This document shows, one piece after another, positions 11,843 through 23,189 of a stretch of DNA of 64,000 bases; the stretch's first letter is position 1, and every line of letters starts with the position of its first letter. This stretch comes from Sthenelais limicola (Eukaryota; Annelida; Polychaeta; Phyllodocida; Sigalionidae), in NCBI GenBank assembly GCA_942159475.1, contig OW804096.1, forward strand, positions 134,034,941 through 134,098,940, written 5' to 3'. The translations under genes were made by a program, and so were the position numbers. The notes under the pieces were generated by a model, which saw only the letters and a program-made list of their open reading frames with translations, was not told the origin of the DNA and made no database searches.

Positions 11843-12305
11843 TCTCGATTTGTGTATTGAATTCTTTCTGAAGTTCTGGTCTTGTCTAATTAAACATACC
11901 CATGCTCTGTTGACATGTCTTCTTGATTTGCATTTCATGTATAAAAGTTGTATAATAACAATAAATATATTATAATACATCTTATTCAAATAGCCATCTG
12001 TCCTAATCTTGATTTCATGCATCGATATATTTGGGCCAATTTTACCCCAATAGTGGTACTCATAGCCCCAAGAGTGGTAGTCATAGAGAAAGTTAGATAC
12101 TACCTTGAACCAGGGAGTGCTTGAACGACCCCAGGCCTGTAACCATCTGAGACTAAAAGGATTGGGATTAATAACCTCCATTTCGGGCCTCAATGTCGAT
12201 CTTTACTCCTTTTTTATCATCAAATTCTATCCCATTGTGTATAAGCATGGACCATGACACAAGAGCCTGACATGAAACGACCTTAGGCCGAGACTAAAAG
12301 GATAT

Positions 12306-12540
12306 GGGTCAGAGCATCAGAAAATGTACAATTCGCCTTTACCAATCCTCTCAAATAACCTACATTTAAGACAACAATGAGCTTCAAAATGCAGTTTAAC
12401 ATAACAGAACTGATACTTTAAATCAATGCGATACCAAATATACTCAGATATACCCGGTATTTTTCATTGTTCCACCTAATTTAGCAGAATTTCCTAAATG
12501 TGTAGAGCTACCAATTGTACATTTTCTGAAAATCTCATCC
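12306..12540 (-). mobile_element. MITE family A, copy A4
   Basis: Minus orientation, ATAT on both sides, somewhat diverged termini. Inserted in the second 140-bp unit between AAAAGG and AATAACCTCC. Confidence 0.85.
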
Positions 12541-12580
12541 ATATATATAACCTCCATTTGGGGCCTCAATATCAGTCTCT

Positions 12581-12817
12581 GGGTCAGATCGCCTAGAAAT
12601 GACCAATCAGCAGGTCTACACATTCATGAAATTCTGGTAAATATGGCTGAGAAATGATAAATACTGACTCTATCTGGATATATTTCGTATTGCCTTGACT
12701 CAGACAATCTGTTGGGTTATGTTGAGCTGTATTTTAAACCTCATTTCTCTCTTAAATCTGATTTATTTTGAGAGGATCAGTGAAGGCAAATTTTACATTT
12801 TCTGGCGATTTCAACCC
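12581..12817 (+). mobile_element. MITE family A, copy A5
   Basis: Plus orientation, the most diverged full-length copy in the array (terminus GGGTCAGATCGCCTAGAAAT). It splits the CAGTCT...TTAATCC phrase of the second 140-bp unit. Confidence 0.8.
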
Positions 12818-13003
12818 TTTAATCCTTTATTAGCATCACACTCTATCCAGTTGTGTGCAAGCATGGACCATGACAAACAGATTTGACACAAAACGACCTT
12901 AGGCTGAGACTAAAAGGATTCATAACCTCCATTTCTGGCCTCAATATCAGTCTTTAATCCTTTATTAGTATAACACTCTATGCCACTGTGTGCAAGCATA
13001 TAT

Positions 13004-13238
13004 GGGTCAGATTTTCAGAAAATGTACAATTAGCAGCTCTACACATTTAGTAAATTCTGCTAAATTAGACTGAAAAATGGTCAATACTAGGTATATATGA
13101 GTATATTTGGTATCACATTGAATAAAAGTATCAGTTCTGTTATGTTAAACAGCATTTTGAAGCACATTTTTCTCTTAAATGTGGGTTATTTGAGAGGATT
13201 GGTGAAGGCGAATTGTACATTTTCAGAAAATCTGACCC
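13004..13238 (+). mobile_element. MITE family A, copy A6
   Basis: Plus orientation, complete, ATAT on both sides. It splits the GCAAGCAT/GGACCATGACA phrase of the third 140-bp unit. Confidence 0.9.
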
Positions 13239-13463
13239 ATATAGACCATGACACAATGGCCAGTATCGGACACCTCTACCGGAGCTTGCAGAGCCACTAT
13301 TGTACTATTGCATGTTTTATGGACTGCCACTGTATATAGATTAGCACAAATTGGCTGACAATATAAACACTTGAGTGTGGTAACAAATGCCTTCACTCGT
13401 GGCACATAAAGCGCCCGCATGGTTCCTGCCTGACGCCCATCCACTTACCTACAACCGATAGCA

Positions 13464-13698
13464 GGGTCAGATTTTCAGAAAATGTACAATTCGCCTTCAC
13501 CAATCCTTTCAAATAACCCACAATCAAAACAAATATCAGGTTCAAAATACAGTTTAACACAACATAACAGATTGTTTGAATCAAGGCGATACTAAATATA
13601 CTCAGATATACCTAGTGTCGACGATTTTTCTGTCTAATTTAGCAGAATTTACTGAATATGTAGATATGCCAATTGTACATTTTCTGAAAATCTGACCC
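13464..13698 (-). mobile_element. MITE family A, copy A7
   Basis: Minus orientation, complete. The exact target duplication AGCA is one of the most informative in the window because it is not the common ATAT. Confidence 0.9.
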
Positions 13699-13739
13699 AG
13701 CAGCAGGGCTATTATACGAATCCGCCTGCTGTAGTAGCA

Positions 13740-13974
13740 GGGTCAGATTTTCAAAAAATTCACAATCTACAGTTCTACACATCTATCAAATTCTGCTAAA
13801 TTAGAGTGAAGATTGATAAATACTAGGTATATCTGAGTGTATTCTGTATTGTATTCATTTGATAAGTATGTCTGGTTATGTTGAACTGTATTTTGAACCG
13901 GATTTTTGTCTGAAATTTGGGTTATTTTAGGGGATTGGTGAAGGCCAATCGCATATTTTCCGAAGACTTGACCC
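13740..13974 (+). mobile_element. MITE family A, copy A8
   Basis: Plus orientation, complete, 41 bp from A7. Flanks AGCA and AGTA differ at one base. Confidence 0.85.
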
Positions 13975-14255
13975 AGTATAGTCAGCTGGGCGCCTGGCAG
14001 AAGTGGGGGAAATTTGGATATTAAAGCTGTATGTTCAGCTAAATCACCAATATTTCATCCCGATAATTAACATAAATTTGCATAAATTTACATAAGTAAC
14101 CTACTTAGAACAAGTATAGATCCATAGAATGTCTAAATGTAGAGCGCAATCAATGTATCAAACCAGCCACTGAGACTTGGGTTTAGACCGATGCAAATGC
14201 AATATTTATTTTTGAAAAAACACAATTATTTGGGCGAAGAGATTTATTTCCAAAT

Positions 14256-14659
14256 GTGATCTGTTTCAGGAAAATCAGTCATAAGTCGCAAAAAATAAAT
14301 GTTACCATTATATTTGAAAATATGACATCAAGCCGATTCCAATGAGAGTAAACAGTCTAATAATCTAATGAGTATTTATAGATTTTAAGTTTGATATTTT
14401 CGTTTTTGAAAAAAAAAGTTTCCAATATTTCTGGGGGTCAATAAACAGTAAAGTAACTAAAATGTAGTCCATATGAGGACCTTTAAAACGAAAGGATACA
14501 TTACATAGATTGTCCTGAAATTTAATACATCGATTGATATAGCTATAAGTAATAAACCCTTAAAAAGATAGAACATTCCAATAATATGATCTTGTGGAAA
14601 AAACACTTTGAAAAATTGCAATTTTGCAACTTATGACTTATTTTCCTAAAACACGCCAC
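14256..14659 (+). mobile_element. MITE family B, copy B1 (reference description)
   Basis: A 404-bp element with inverted termini of about 40 bp. The family consensus begins GTGATGTGTTTCAGGAAAAT, continues GAGTCATAAGTCGCAAAA, and is mirrored at the right end. This copy has AAAT on both sides. Shared interior phrases include GATCAAGCCGATTCCAATGA, GTAAAGTAACTAAATATACT and ACGCAAGGATATATT-like segments. No ORF. Like family A it makes 4-bp duplications, here A/T-only (AAAT, ATAT, ATTT, AATT). Plus orientation means the GATCAAGCCGATTCC side is on the left. Superfamily unresolved. Confidence 0.9.
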
Positions 14660-14663
14660 AAAT

Positions 14664-15124
14664 GTACAAGTGTGGGTGATCCAGATTGTATCGATTGCCT
14701 CTCCATCTTGTGGTGTCATCCCCATAAGAGATGACTATTCAAGCGTGGTGCTTAGTACATTTGCCTGGTTCATAAAAATATGCATAAAAACTGAACTGTC
14801 GGTGTTACACTGAATCATTTAGCAATGAATAAAAGCCTAGATGGTTTATGTATCGCATTAAAATATGTGTTTTTATAACGTGTTATTGTCAAAATTGTTT
14901 GCTAATCACGAGTGCTAACTTGGGGGCTCACAGAAATAGGAGTTGTGAAAGAATATTTGTTTTTTGGGGACCAAGACATGATATTCAAAATACTTTTCAT
15001 ATTCTATCAATGCAATACAATATAACGCATACATAATTAGTTATGTTCAGATGTTTCATTATTTAGAGCCAATATTCCATGATCTGTATCAGATGTAATG
15101 ATACCATAGAAATGGCTACATACC
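14664..15124. other. No feature recognised
   Basis: The stretch between MITEs B1 and B2 holds no open frame or repeat I can name. Confidence 0.4.
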
Positions 15125-15128
15125 ATTT

Positions 15129-15538
15129 GTGATGTGTTCCAGGAAAATGAGTCATAAGTCGCAAAAACAACATTTTTCAAAGTATTAATTTTACAAGATG
15201 ACTTCATTGGAATGTTCTGATCTTTGGAGAGCTTATCACTTATATTATGTACATCAATTGATGCATCAAATTTCAGGACAATGTATGTAATATATCCCTT
15301 CGTTTTAAAGGTCCTTATATGGACTATATTTAGTAACTTAACTGTTTACTACCCCCCAGAAATATTGCAAATGTTTGTTTCCAAAGTAAAAATATCAAAC
15401 TTAAAATCTAGAAATACCTATTGGATTGTTAGACTGTTTACTATCATTGGAATCGGCTTGATCTCATTTTTTCAAATATAATGGAATCTCAAAATCTATT
15501 TTTTGCGACTTATGACTTGTTTTCCTAAAACACACCAC
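15129..15538 (-). mobile_element. MITE family B, copy B2
   Basis: Minus orientation, 410 bp, exact ATTT duplication. Confidence 0.9.
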
Positions 15539-15821
15539 ATTTAGCAGTTCAAAAGTTAAAATTTAAAATCAAGATAAACACCAAAACCGTAAGAAAGACG
15601 ATGTCAAGTAGTATTTGCTTGAGATGGTTTTATTCTGTGTATGACCGATGTTCCGGAGTTTGTTACTCCTTCATTTAAAATTTATTTAAAATTTAAAATG
15701 TTTGACATTTGTACAGACTGTTATGCATTATGCACATTGGCATAGTGAAGCCATTGTTTGGAGAATTGATGCACACGAGAATCATCCATCACAAGTCTCT
15801 GAACGCGTCAAGTCAGTATAT

Positions 15822-16056
15822 GGGTCAGATTGTCAGAAAATGTACAATTTAACTTCACCAATTGTCTCAAATATCCAACATTTCAGACGAAAATAAAGTT
15901 CAAAATACAGTTCAACCTAACCAAACAGATTGCTAGAATCAATGCAATGCTAAATATACTCGAATTTACATAGTATTGACCAAATTGCAGCCTAATTTAG
16001 CAGAATTTACTAAATCTGTACAGCTGCCATGTGTGCATTTTCTGAAAATCTGACCC
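15822..16056 (-). mobile_element. MITE family A, copy A9
   Basis: Minus orientation, complete. Flanks ATAT and GTAA do not match. Confidence 0.85.
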
Positions 16057-16503
16057 GTAAGGCAAACAAATAGACCTGCGGGCTGTGTCTGTTTGGTAAA
16101 ATTGCAGCAGCTTCTAATATGTCTTTTACATGGCTTTTCTTTTCTGTCTAATACTGTCTAAAACTCAAAAAAGTCTTGAATTCATCCCACATAGATCTGC
16201 ACGAGGCCTTTAATGCATGGTTTCAGGAGTCAACTATACCCTCTGATGGTCCTAAGTATATACAAATATTTTGATAATTATAAAAATAAGAATGAAACAA
16301 GAAAACATTGGAAACAACAGTAGTTTGAAATTGCTTCTCTCCATCTGAATTTTAATAATTTATCTTAAGAATATATTTAATACATTCAGCATTCGTTTCC
16401 CTTTAATTTTATATTTGGGATTCCCTATCTTCGTGAATTGTGTATCTCCTAACAAGCATGTATAAATGTAGTGGTCCATTTTGGTTTGAGACATTCATAA
16501 TGA

Positions 16504-16738
16504 GGGTCAGATTTTCGGAAAATGTACAATTGGCAGCTCTACAAATTTAGGAAACCTTGCTAAATTAGGCTGGAAAATGATGAATACCTGCTATATTTGA
16601 GTATATTTGGTATCGCATTGATTTATACTAACTGTTTTGCTATGTTAAGCTGCATTTTGAAGCTTATGTCTGTCTTAAATGTGGGTTATTTGAGGGAATT
16701 AGTGAAGGCGAATTGTACATTTTCTAAAGGTCTGACCC
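16504..16738 (+). mobile_element. MITE family A, copy A10
   Basis: Plus orientation, complete. Flanks ATGA and ATAA differ at one base. Confidence 0.85.
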
Positions 16739-16786
16739 ATAAGGTCATGTTTCATGGCCACTTTCACCAGCCAGTGGGACAGCTAC

Positions 16787-16858
16787 ACTCTATACTCGTC
16801 CTGTTGGCAGTAAACACCTATGCGGCGCTGCTGCCAACAGGTCGAGTATATAGTGTAG
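16787..16858. repeat. Imperfect hairpin
   Basis: ACACTCTATACTCGTCCTGT...TGGCAG is mirrored by CTGCCAACAGGTCGAGTATA...TAGTGTA. Arms of about 28 bp around a 16-bp centre. The rest of 16740-17462 contains a poly-G run at about 17321-17335 and no gene I can support. Confidence 0.6.
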
Positions 16859-17462
16859 ATACTACTCCTACCGGCGACACTTGACCTATCGTTGCTTCCA
16901 CCAGGCCCAGAACCCATGAACACCTACGGGGTTTCTATCTCAATGGCCGGCATCCATTCGCCTATGTTTACATAGCGTAGCTTGAACATAGGACATAAAA
17001 ATCGGGTCCCTCGTATAATACAATGGCCCATTGAGGGGTTCTGCGTTTTCCAATGTATTTTCCCCGTAAAACTATGATATTATCACTGTCTATCTACATA
17101 AACGATATCGCTCTACAACTTGGACTGAAGGAAATGTTTCATACGGCCTTATTTAAAAAAGAACCAAAAAGGTGTTTACCCGTACCGTCTCATGGTGTAT
17201 TCCGAATAGTACCGAATAACGACCGATCAACCTTCACCCTACCCATGCAGTTGGTCAGCCATCAGCATGACCAGCACTTGTCAACAGAACAATCAATAGC
17301 TTTGTGCGGGAGGTGTGTGGGGGGGGGGGGGGGGGAGGCTAGACGGTCCAATAGACTATAGAGAGAGGCTAACTATTTCTCACAAGCAGCTAATTTATCA
17401 CAGTAAAATGTAGATTCTGGGGCGATTTACTTCTGGCTTAGGCACTGGCCTATTCCATACAT

Positions 17463-17698
17463 GGGTCAGATTTTCAGAAAATGTACAATTGGCAGATGAA
17501 CATATTTTTGTAAATTCTACTAAATTGGACTGACAAATCATCAACACTAGGTATACATGGGTATATTTGGTATTGCCTTGATTCAAACAATCTGTCTGGT
17601 TATGTTGAACAGTATTTCGAACCTGATCTTTGTCTTAAATTTGGGTTATTTGAGAGAATTGCTGAAGGTGAATTGTACATTTTCAGAAAATCTGACCC
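17463..17698 (+). mobile_element. MITE family A, copy A11
   Basis: Plus orientation, complete, exact ACAT duplication. Confidence 0.9.
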
Positions 17699-17818
17699 AC
17701 ATATATATATATGTAGAAGAACCCCCACATATACACAGTGGTGAGAGACCGGGTACCCATCCACTGTCAATGGCACTGTGTGTTTGTATGCCAGTAACTG
17801 GGAGTATTGCCCCTATGT

Positions 17819-18053
17819 GGGTCAGATTTTCAGAAAATGTACAATTGGCAGCTGTACACATTTAGTAAATTCTGCTAAATTAGGCTGCAATTTGGTCAAA
17901 TATGGGTAAATTCGAGTATATTTGGCATTGCATTGATTCTGGCAATCTGTTTGGTTAGGTTGAACTACGTTTTGTACTTTATTTTAGTCTGAAATTTGGG
18001 TTATTTGGGAGGATTGGTGAAGGTGAATTGTACATTTTCTGAAAATCTGACCC
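17819..18053 (+). mobile_element. MITE family A, copy A12
   Basis: Plus orientation, complete, only 120 bp from A11. Flanks ATGT and AAGT. Confidence 0.88.
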
Positions 18054-18323
18054 AAGTTATTTGCCTGGTAGCCTGATTCATTATCCTTACTTAAGTATAC
18101 TCCTAGGAAACATTTTCACACGAATATTTTCCAATCATTGTTCATCTGTCTGACATGGCAATGATCACTCTTTGTTTTTTCCTGCTTGAATAAAAAGAAA
18201 AAGTGAACATCACTCCTAGTTTGCAGACTAGTAAGCAGGCCTCTGGATAAAATCCAGCTCGTCCAGCTGTTACCTTGAAAGGATAGTCTGCTAGGCTATG
18301 AGAGTTAACTACATGAAGCATAT

Positions 18324-18695
18324 GTGATGTGTTTCAGGAAAATGAGTCACAAGTCGCAAAATTGATATTTTTCAAAGTGGTTTTATCACAAGATCTCTTT
18401 ATTGAAATGTTCTGATTTTCAAACGGTTTAACACCTATAGTCATATAAACCTGTCTAACAAATGTCAGGACATTCTATTGAATATATCTCTGCGTTTTGA
18501 AGGCCTTTGTATGGAGTATATATAGTTACTTTACTGGTATTAAATTACCCATCCAGAAACATTGCAAACTTTTTTTTCAAAAATAAAAATATATTAGGTA
18601 TTCTAGTGTTTACTATCATTAGAATCGGCTTGATCTCCTCTTTTCAAATATGGTGATATCTCAAAATCCATATTTGGCGACTTATGACGGATCAC
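18324..18695 (-). mobile_element. MITE family B, copy B3
   Basis: Minus orientation, ATAT on both sides. The right terminal repeat has lost about 20 bp (CTTATGAC runs straight into GGATCACAT). Confidence 0.85.
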
Positions 18696-18699
18696 ATAT

Positions 18700-19905
18700 G
18701 GGTGGGTTGTTTTTTTTCATTTGTGCTATATTCCAGAAAGGGTGGGCTTAAATGAGGACTAAAATTTAAATGGCCAACACCTAATAAGTCTTGTTGTTAG
18801 AATCAGTCAGGAACCGGCTGGAAGACCTGGAGGTTACCTTTCAGATACGGGTCTCCTTTTTGTACACCTTTCTCGTATGAATAAAACATGCTTTGAATTG
18901 AAGAATCAGATTAGATAACTATTAAGCTATTCTCGACAGTTTATTCCAATATTATATATAATTTAATATGAAAATAAAACACCAAAATACAATAATAAAG
19001 CTCAATAAGAATTGTTACAGTTGCACATAAAAATTGTTCATAATATCAGAGGTGACCTTGATTTCACTTTGAGTTATGATTTCCTCAGTGTGAACCATAA
19101 TAGCACATATCTTCCCAATCGGATATGGGCACTTAAGGTATTTAGACATCGATATTTTCTAACTATTTTCTGAATTCTTTTCTTGTGTGCTACAGTGGGC
19201 AGTGCGTTCCTCCCTATTTTGGCTCCCTATTTTGTAGAGAAACCTTTGTTGATATAGGGATGATTTTGCTCGATTAATGATTAAATCTTTCCCATTTTAT
19301 TCAATATCTTTGTTCAATACTGTTTGAAACTGTTAGGGTGAATCTGAAACTATCAGATTGCTAACGAAGATATTCATAAAGAATTAGTGCCGAAAAATGA
19401 GTGACGATGTGATACGACGAATTGAGGACGGAATAGTAATGATTGTTTGTAAATATGAATGATAGACGAATCGAAGATGATGAACTAATGATTGGCTGCG
19501 AAAATGAATAATACTATTGTATATAAGTTATTATAATTAAATATGTAACATTAGTAAATTTGATAAGAAATTGTATAGGTAAGGTAGGTGTTACGTAATG
19601 TTAGGTAATGCGTTGGTACCCCCTAGCAGACAGTGGTACGTAGCAGGGCACATCTGCCTATGCAATGTACCCGAGAATGAGATTAATAAATTGTTTTCAA
19701 ATTTTTTTATAACCAAACTCATGTATTTCTTTCTCTTCCGTTCAAAATTTGCGCTACGATCATCGCTTGCCATTCAAGTGATTAGACTTGGGACTTGTTT
19801 GAATTACCATACACTGAAGGTGTGGTGTATGGCATACGATACTTGGAATCCTTGGAATGTAAGCCAAACTTGAGATTCAAGAAAAAGGTTCAACAAATCC
19901 GAACA
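18700..19905. other. No gene recognised; possible LINE tail
   Basis: About 1.2 kb without a supported gene. Near 18875-18905 a GAATAAAACATGCTTTGAATT segment followed by TTGAATTGAAG resembles the 3' end of a CR1/L2-type LINE, but no coding part precedes it. Confidence 0.3.
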
Positions 19906-19910
19906 GATAT

Positions 19911-20150
19911 GGTTCAAATTTTCAGAAAATGTACAATTGGCAGCTTAACATATTTAGTAATTTCTGCTAAATTCTGCTAAAAAATGATAAATTTTGGGTG
20001 TATCTGATTATAATTATTCGGTATCACATTGACTTAAAGTATCAGTTCTGATATGTTAAACTGCATTATGAAGCTCATTTCTGTCTTAAATGTGAGTTAT
20101 TTGAGAGGATTGATGAAGGCGAATTGAACATTTTCTAAAAAATCTCACCC
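19911..20150 (+). mobile_element. MITE family A, copy A13
   Basis: Plus orientation, diverged termini (GGTTCAAATTTTCAG), ATAT on both sides. Just to the right, 20155-20235 carries a fragment of another A copy in minus orientation (AAATATACTC...CCTAATTTAGC), so this may be an A-in-A insertion. Confidence 0.8.
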
Positions 20151-20436
20151 ATATATCAAATTACCCAAATATACTCAATGATATCGAATTTTAGTTATTT
20201 TTCAGCCTAATTTAGCCGATTGTACTAACGAATAAAATCATGACTATGGTTGTAACAGTTATTTGAGAAATATCACTATAAAACCAAATCGTGGCTGTTT
20301 GTTTTGTGACGAAAAATTGTCCTAAAGTACCTGTCCTGGTCGTTAATACCTATCCACTCAGGAGAATTATTTTTGTATCATGGGTGCACCTCTAATGTTG
20401 CCCCTTTCTGTTTCGAGGGACATGGTTTGCGTGTAT

Positions 20437-20671
20437 GGGTCAGATTTTCAGAAAATGTACAATTCATCTTCAGCAATCCTCTCAAATAACCCACATTTCA
20501 GACGAAAATAAAGATCAAAATACAGTTCAACCTAACCAAACTGATTGCTAGAATCAATGTAATGCCGAATATTCTCGAATTTACCTAGTATTGACGAAAT
20601 TACAGCCTTATTTAGCAGAATTTACTAAATGTGTACAACTGCCAATTGTACATTTTCTGAAAATCTGACCC
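20437..20671 (-). mobile_element. MITE family A, copy A14
   Basis: Minus orientation, complete, exact GTAT duplication. Confidence 0.9.
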
Positions 20672-20999
20672 GTATTTGTTATGTCGTTATATAGAAAAAT
20701 GAAGAAAATACACAAAAAACTACAAAATAAAACGGGACACGCTTTAATCATGTTGCTAGAAGTGTATACGCCAGGACGGCAGGAAACTGAATAAAACCTT
20801 GAAAAAAAGAAAAAAAGATCATGACTATGGAGATAATGTAAGAGTATGGAGTGGAAGATGTACTACAACAAGAGTACAACAGATGATTCAATGGTTATGA
20901 TATGACTCACATGATCTTACTTAATATCAGGTTATGACTCCATCATTCTACAGCAGACAGCATTGTGTCTGGAATAAAGCTACAGGGGATCTGTTAGTA

Positions 21000-21050
21000 T
21001 GTCTCTGGGGGTGGGGGGGGGGGAGGGGGGAGGGGGTATTATATCTCTCT
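21000..21050. repeat. G-rich simple repeat
   Basis: G runs broken by single A or T residues. Flanking 20672-21100 holds nothing else I can identify. Confidence 0.8.
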
Positions 21051-21109
21051 CAGACTTTCTTCTCACTTCTTCCAGAACTCCCATGCGGCTATCATGCAGT
21101 ACTTGAGTC

Positions 21110-21775
21110 AGTGCCTGTTGCATAACAAATCCTTACTTAGAATGTTCTTTGCTAAAATATTTTCCCTTACTTAGGTAGGAAATTCCTTCTCTAGGAATAA
21201 AGATATATCTGTTTTGTGATGCAAATACACTGCAGTAATACCTTATTCAAGTTTATCTGCATGTATATCAAATTGCCAGTGCCTTTTGCATAAGATAACC
21301 TTACTTAAAATGTTCCTTGCTAAGCTATTTTCCTTTGCTTAAGTAGGGAATATCTACTGTAAAGGGTGGTCTCCAGTATCTGGGGTAAGCTCTGCGGTAA
21401 GCCTTGCGATGGTGCTGTGTTGTAACTTAAGGGTGGCCTCCACATGCTACGGTAAGCTCTGTGGTAAGCCTTGCGATGGTTTTTGCTGCTTCTGTAGGTG
21501 GAGAGGTATGACGAGTTCCTTGCCTACATGGACGGTGAACCATGTAGGGATCGGACCTGGCCACTCCTCACCAACACAGCACCATCGCAAGGCTTACCGC
21601 AGAGCCTACCGCAGAGCTTACCGCAGCCAGTAGAGACCACCCTTTAGAATACAAATTAGCAGTGTCTGTATAAGAAATTCCTTCCCCAGAAGGTTCCTTA
21701 CCAACTGCTTAGCAAGGAAAAGTAGCTAAGGAAGGAAACTCTTAAGTAAGGATTTCCTAAGCAATGGGCCCCAGG
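21110..21775. mobile_element. Inverted-repeat element with GTTGCATAACAAATCC ends, interrupted by a second element
   Basis: The left part (TGCCTGTTGCATAACAAATC, then CTTACTTA) is mirrored by the right part (AGTAAGGATTTCCTAAGCAA). Internal CCTTGCTAAGCTATTTTCC phrases match fragments at 32270-32345, 61080-61160 and 61790-61905, so this is a dispersed family. The 283-bp element at 21363-21645 lies inside it. Confidence 0.6.
21363..21645. mobile_element. MITE with AAGGGTGGTCTC inverted termini, nested
   Basis: The left end AAGGGTGGTCTCCAGTATCT and the mirrored right end AAGGGTGGTCTCTACTGGCT lie between TA dinucleotides. The arms extend about 60 bp through GGTAAGCTCTGCGGTAAGCC and CTTGCGATGGTGCTGTGTTG, with an internal tandem duplication of the GGTAAGCTCTG motif. 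Nested in the larger element at 21110-21775. Confidence 0.75.
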
Positions 21776-22063
21776 CCGACAGAAAATGTATAATATTTTT
21801 GTTTGTTTTTAATTTGTATTATTTTACAAATATGCCTTCCTCAACCCTCTCAAATTTATTTTTTCAGATAACAGAAATGATTGTTTGAATAAACGCAATA
21901 CCAAATGAACCCATTATATACCTCGTGTTTTTTCATTTTCTAAAAGTGTAGGATTTATTAAATATGTAAATATTTTTAATAAACATCAGAATAAATCACT
22001 CTCATGTAATTGTCACTATATCTGAGACTAATATTCAACTGAGAAAAGCATTGACTTAATTAT

Positions 22064-22680
22064 GTGAAAATGAGTCATTTATATAAGTCGGGGAAAAAAT
22101 TAATTTTGAGATACCATCATATGTGATGTATTTTAGGAAAATGATTCACAAGTCGCAAAAAATAGATTTTGAGATATCGTCATATTTGAAAAGGTGACAT
22201 CAAGCCGATTTTAATGATGGTAAACATTAAGGATATGTAAGAAATGTTTCTACATATTATGTTTGATATTTTTATGCTTAAGAAAATGTTTATAATGTTT
22301 CTGGGTGGACATTTACCAGTAAAGTGACTAAATATACGCCATAGGATGACCTTCGAAACGCGAAGATGTATTGTATACACTCTCTTGAAATTTGATACAA
22401 GTATCAATAGGACTTACAAGCGTTAAACCCTCAATGATTTGGAACATTCCAACAAAGGAATCATTTGAATCAATCACTTCGGAAAATATCTTTTTTTGGC
22501 GACTTGTGACTCATTTCCCTGTGACATATCATATATTTAAGATGAGATTAAGTGGGTTCTAACGATGAACATTTAGGAAATTTCAAAAGTTTCTCTATAT
22601 TTGAATTTTGATTGTTTCTCTTATGTTTGAAACAAAAATTTGTGATATTTCTGGGTGGACAAATACTACTATATCTTAGT
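22064..22680 (+). mobile_element. Older MITE B copy split by B4
   Basis: GAAAATGAGTCA...TTTTGAGATACCATC at 22067-22118 is the left part of a B element. After B4 the B-type interior resumes (AAGATGAGATTAAGTGG, then GATATTTCTGGGTGGACA) to about 22680. Both ends are worn. Confidence 0.65.
22123..22530 (+). mobile_element. MITE family B, copy B4
   Basis: Plus orientation, flanked by ATAT. It sits inside an older B copy (22064-22680). Confidence 0.85.
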
Positions 22681-22745
22681 TGGAATGATTAACCCAAAAC
22701 GGAAGTAGGACGAGGACTTGGGAGTTTGTTGTAGGTTTGTTTATT

Positions 22746-22803
22746 GGGGGTCCGACGTTTCGGGCGACATTTGCCCTTTATCAAGGAGGTTCAATAAAAA
22801 TAC
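22746..22803 (-). ncRNA. Hammerhead-ribozyme-like stem-loop remnant
   Basis: Read on the minus strand, TTGATAAAGGGC, loop AAATGTC, GCCC, GAAAC, GTCGGACC has the layout of a hammerhead core: a CUGAUGA-like segment, a stem II of GGGC/GCCC, and GAAAC. The first segment deviates from the canonical CUGAUGA, so it is probably a dead or divergent copy. Such motifs occur in Penelope-like retroelements and retrozymes. No coding region is attached. Confidence 0.3.
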
Positions 22804-22808
22804 TACTA

Positions 22809-23184
22809 TAGTCTATCCGAAAAGTAGTTGACACGTGATTCCTTAGTTTCTTTAAGGGGAGGGAAAAGTGGGAGATTTTTTTATTTGTGTTTATGACAAG
22901 GACCTGTCAACCCTTTGCCCAGCGAGCCGCTCATTGCAATCAACCATGGAGAAATAGGGCCAGTATAACCAGCTCTTCCTTCCTTTTAAGCAAAACAACC
23001 GCTGCTGCACATGGAACAGAGGCAGCGCAATACAATACTGCTGTATATTTGGCCATGGTCGGTCGCAAACGGCCATGGTCAGTCGCAAACAGAGACTCAG
23101 GGGGCAAAAGTTTGATGTAAAAAATCCCCCACTTTTCCCTTCCCTTAAAGGGATTCCCGTGTCAACTGCTTTTCGGATAGACTA
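22809..23184. mobile_element. 376-bp MITE with inverted repeats of about 75 bp, TA target
   Basis: TAGTCTATCCGAAAAGTAGT is mirrored by the right end (TGCTTTTCGGATAGACTA), with TA outside both ends. The arms continue through GACACGTGATTCC and GGGAGGGAAAAGTGGG. TA duplication and long arms fit a Tc1/mariner-derived non-autonomous element. The 77- and 65-codon frames inside carry no known motif. Confidence 0.85.
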
Positions 23185-23189
23185 TAACA

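Larger units (their letters stand above)
12150..13260 (+). repeat. 140-bp tandem repeat, three units, each containing MITE A insertions or their flanks
   Basis: Units begin with GAGACTAAAAGGATT at about 12150, 12290 and 12906. They contain AATAACCTCCATTTCGGGCC, TCTTTAATCCTTTATTAG and GCAAGCATGGACCATGACA. Without MITEs A4, A5 and A6 the period is about 140 bp. A related fragment flanks the inverted-repeat element at 39130-39262. Confidence 0.75.

Noticed and set aside
11804..12193. 129-codon minus-strand frame
   Set aside because: It starts in the 140-bp repeat and ends in the minisatellite, with no family features.
17646..17861. Many small frames across the window containing similar peptides such as [10 protein letters not shown] and QIFRKCTIG
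   Set aside because: These peptides are the translated inverted termini of MITE family A in different frames, not a protein family.
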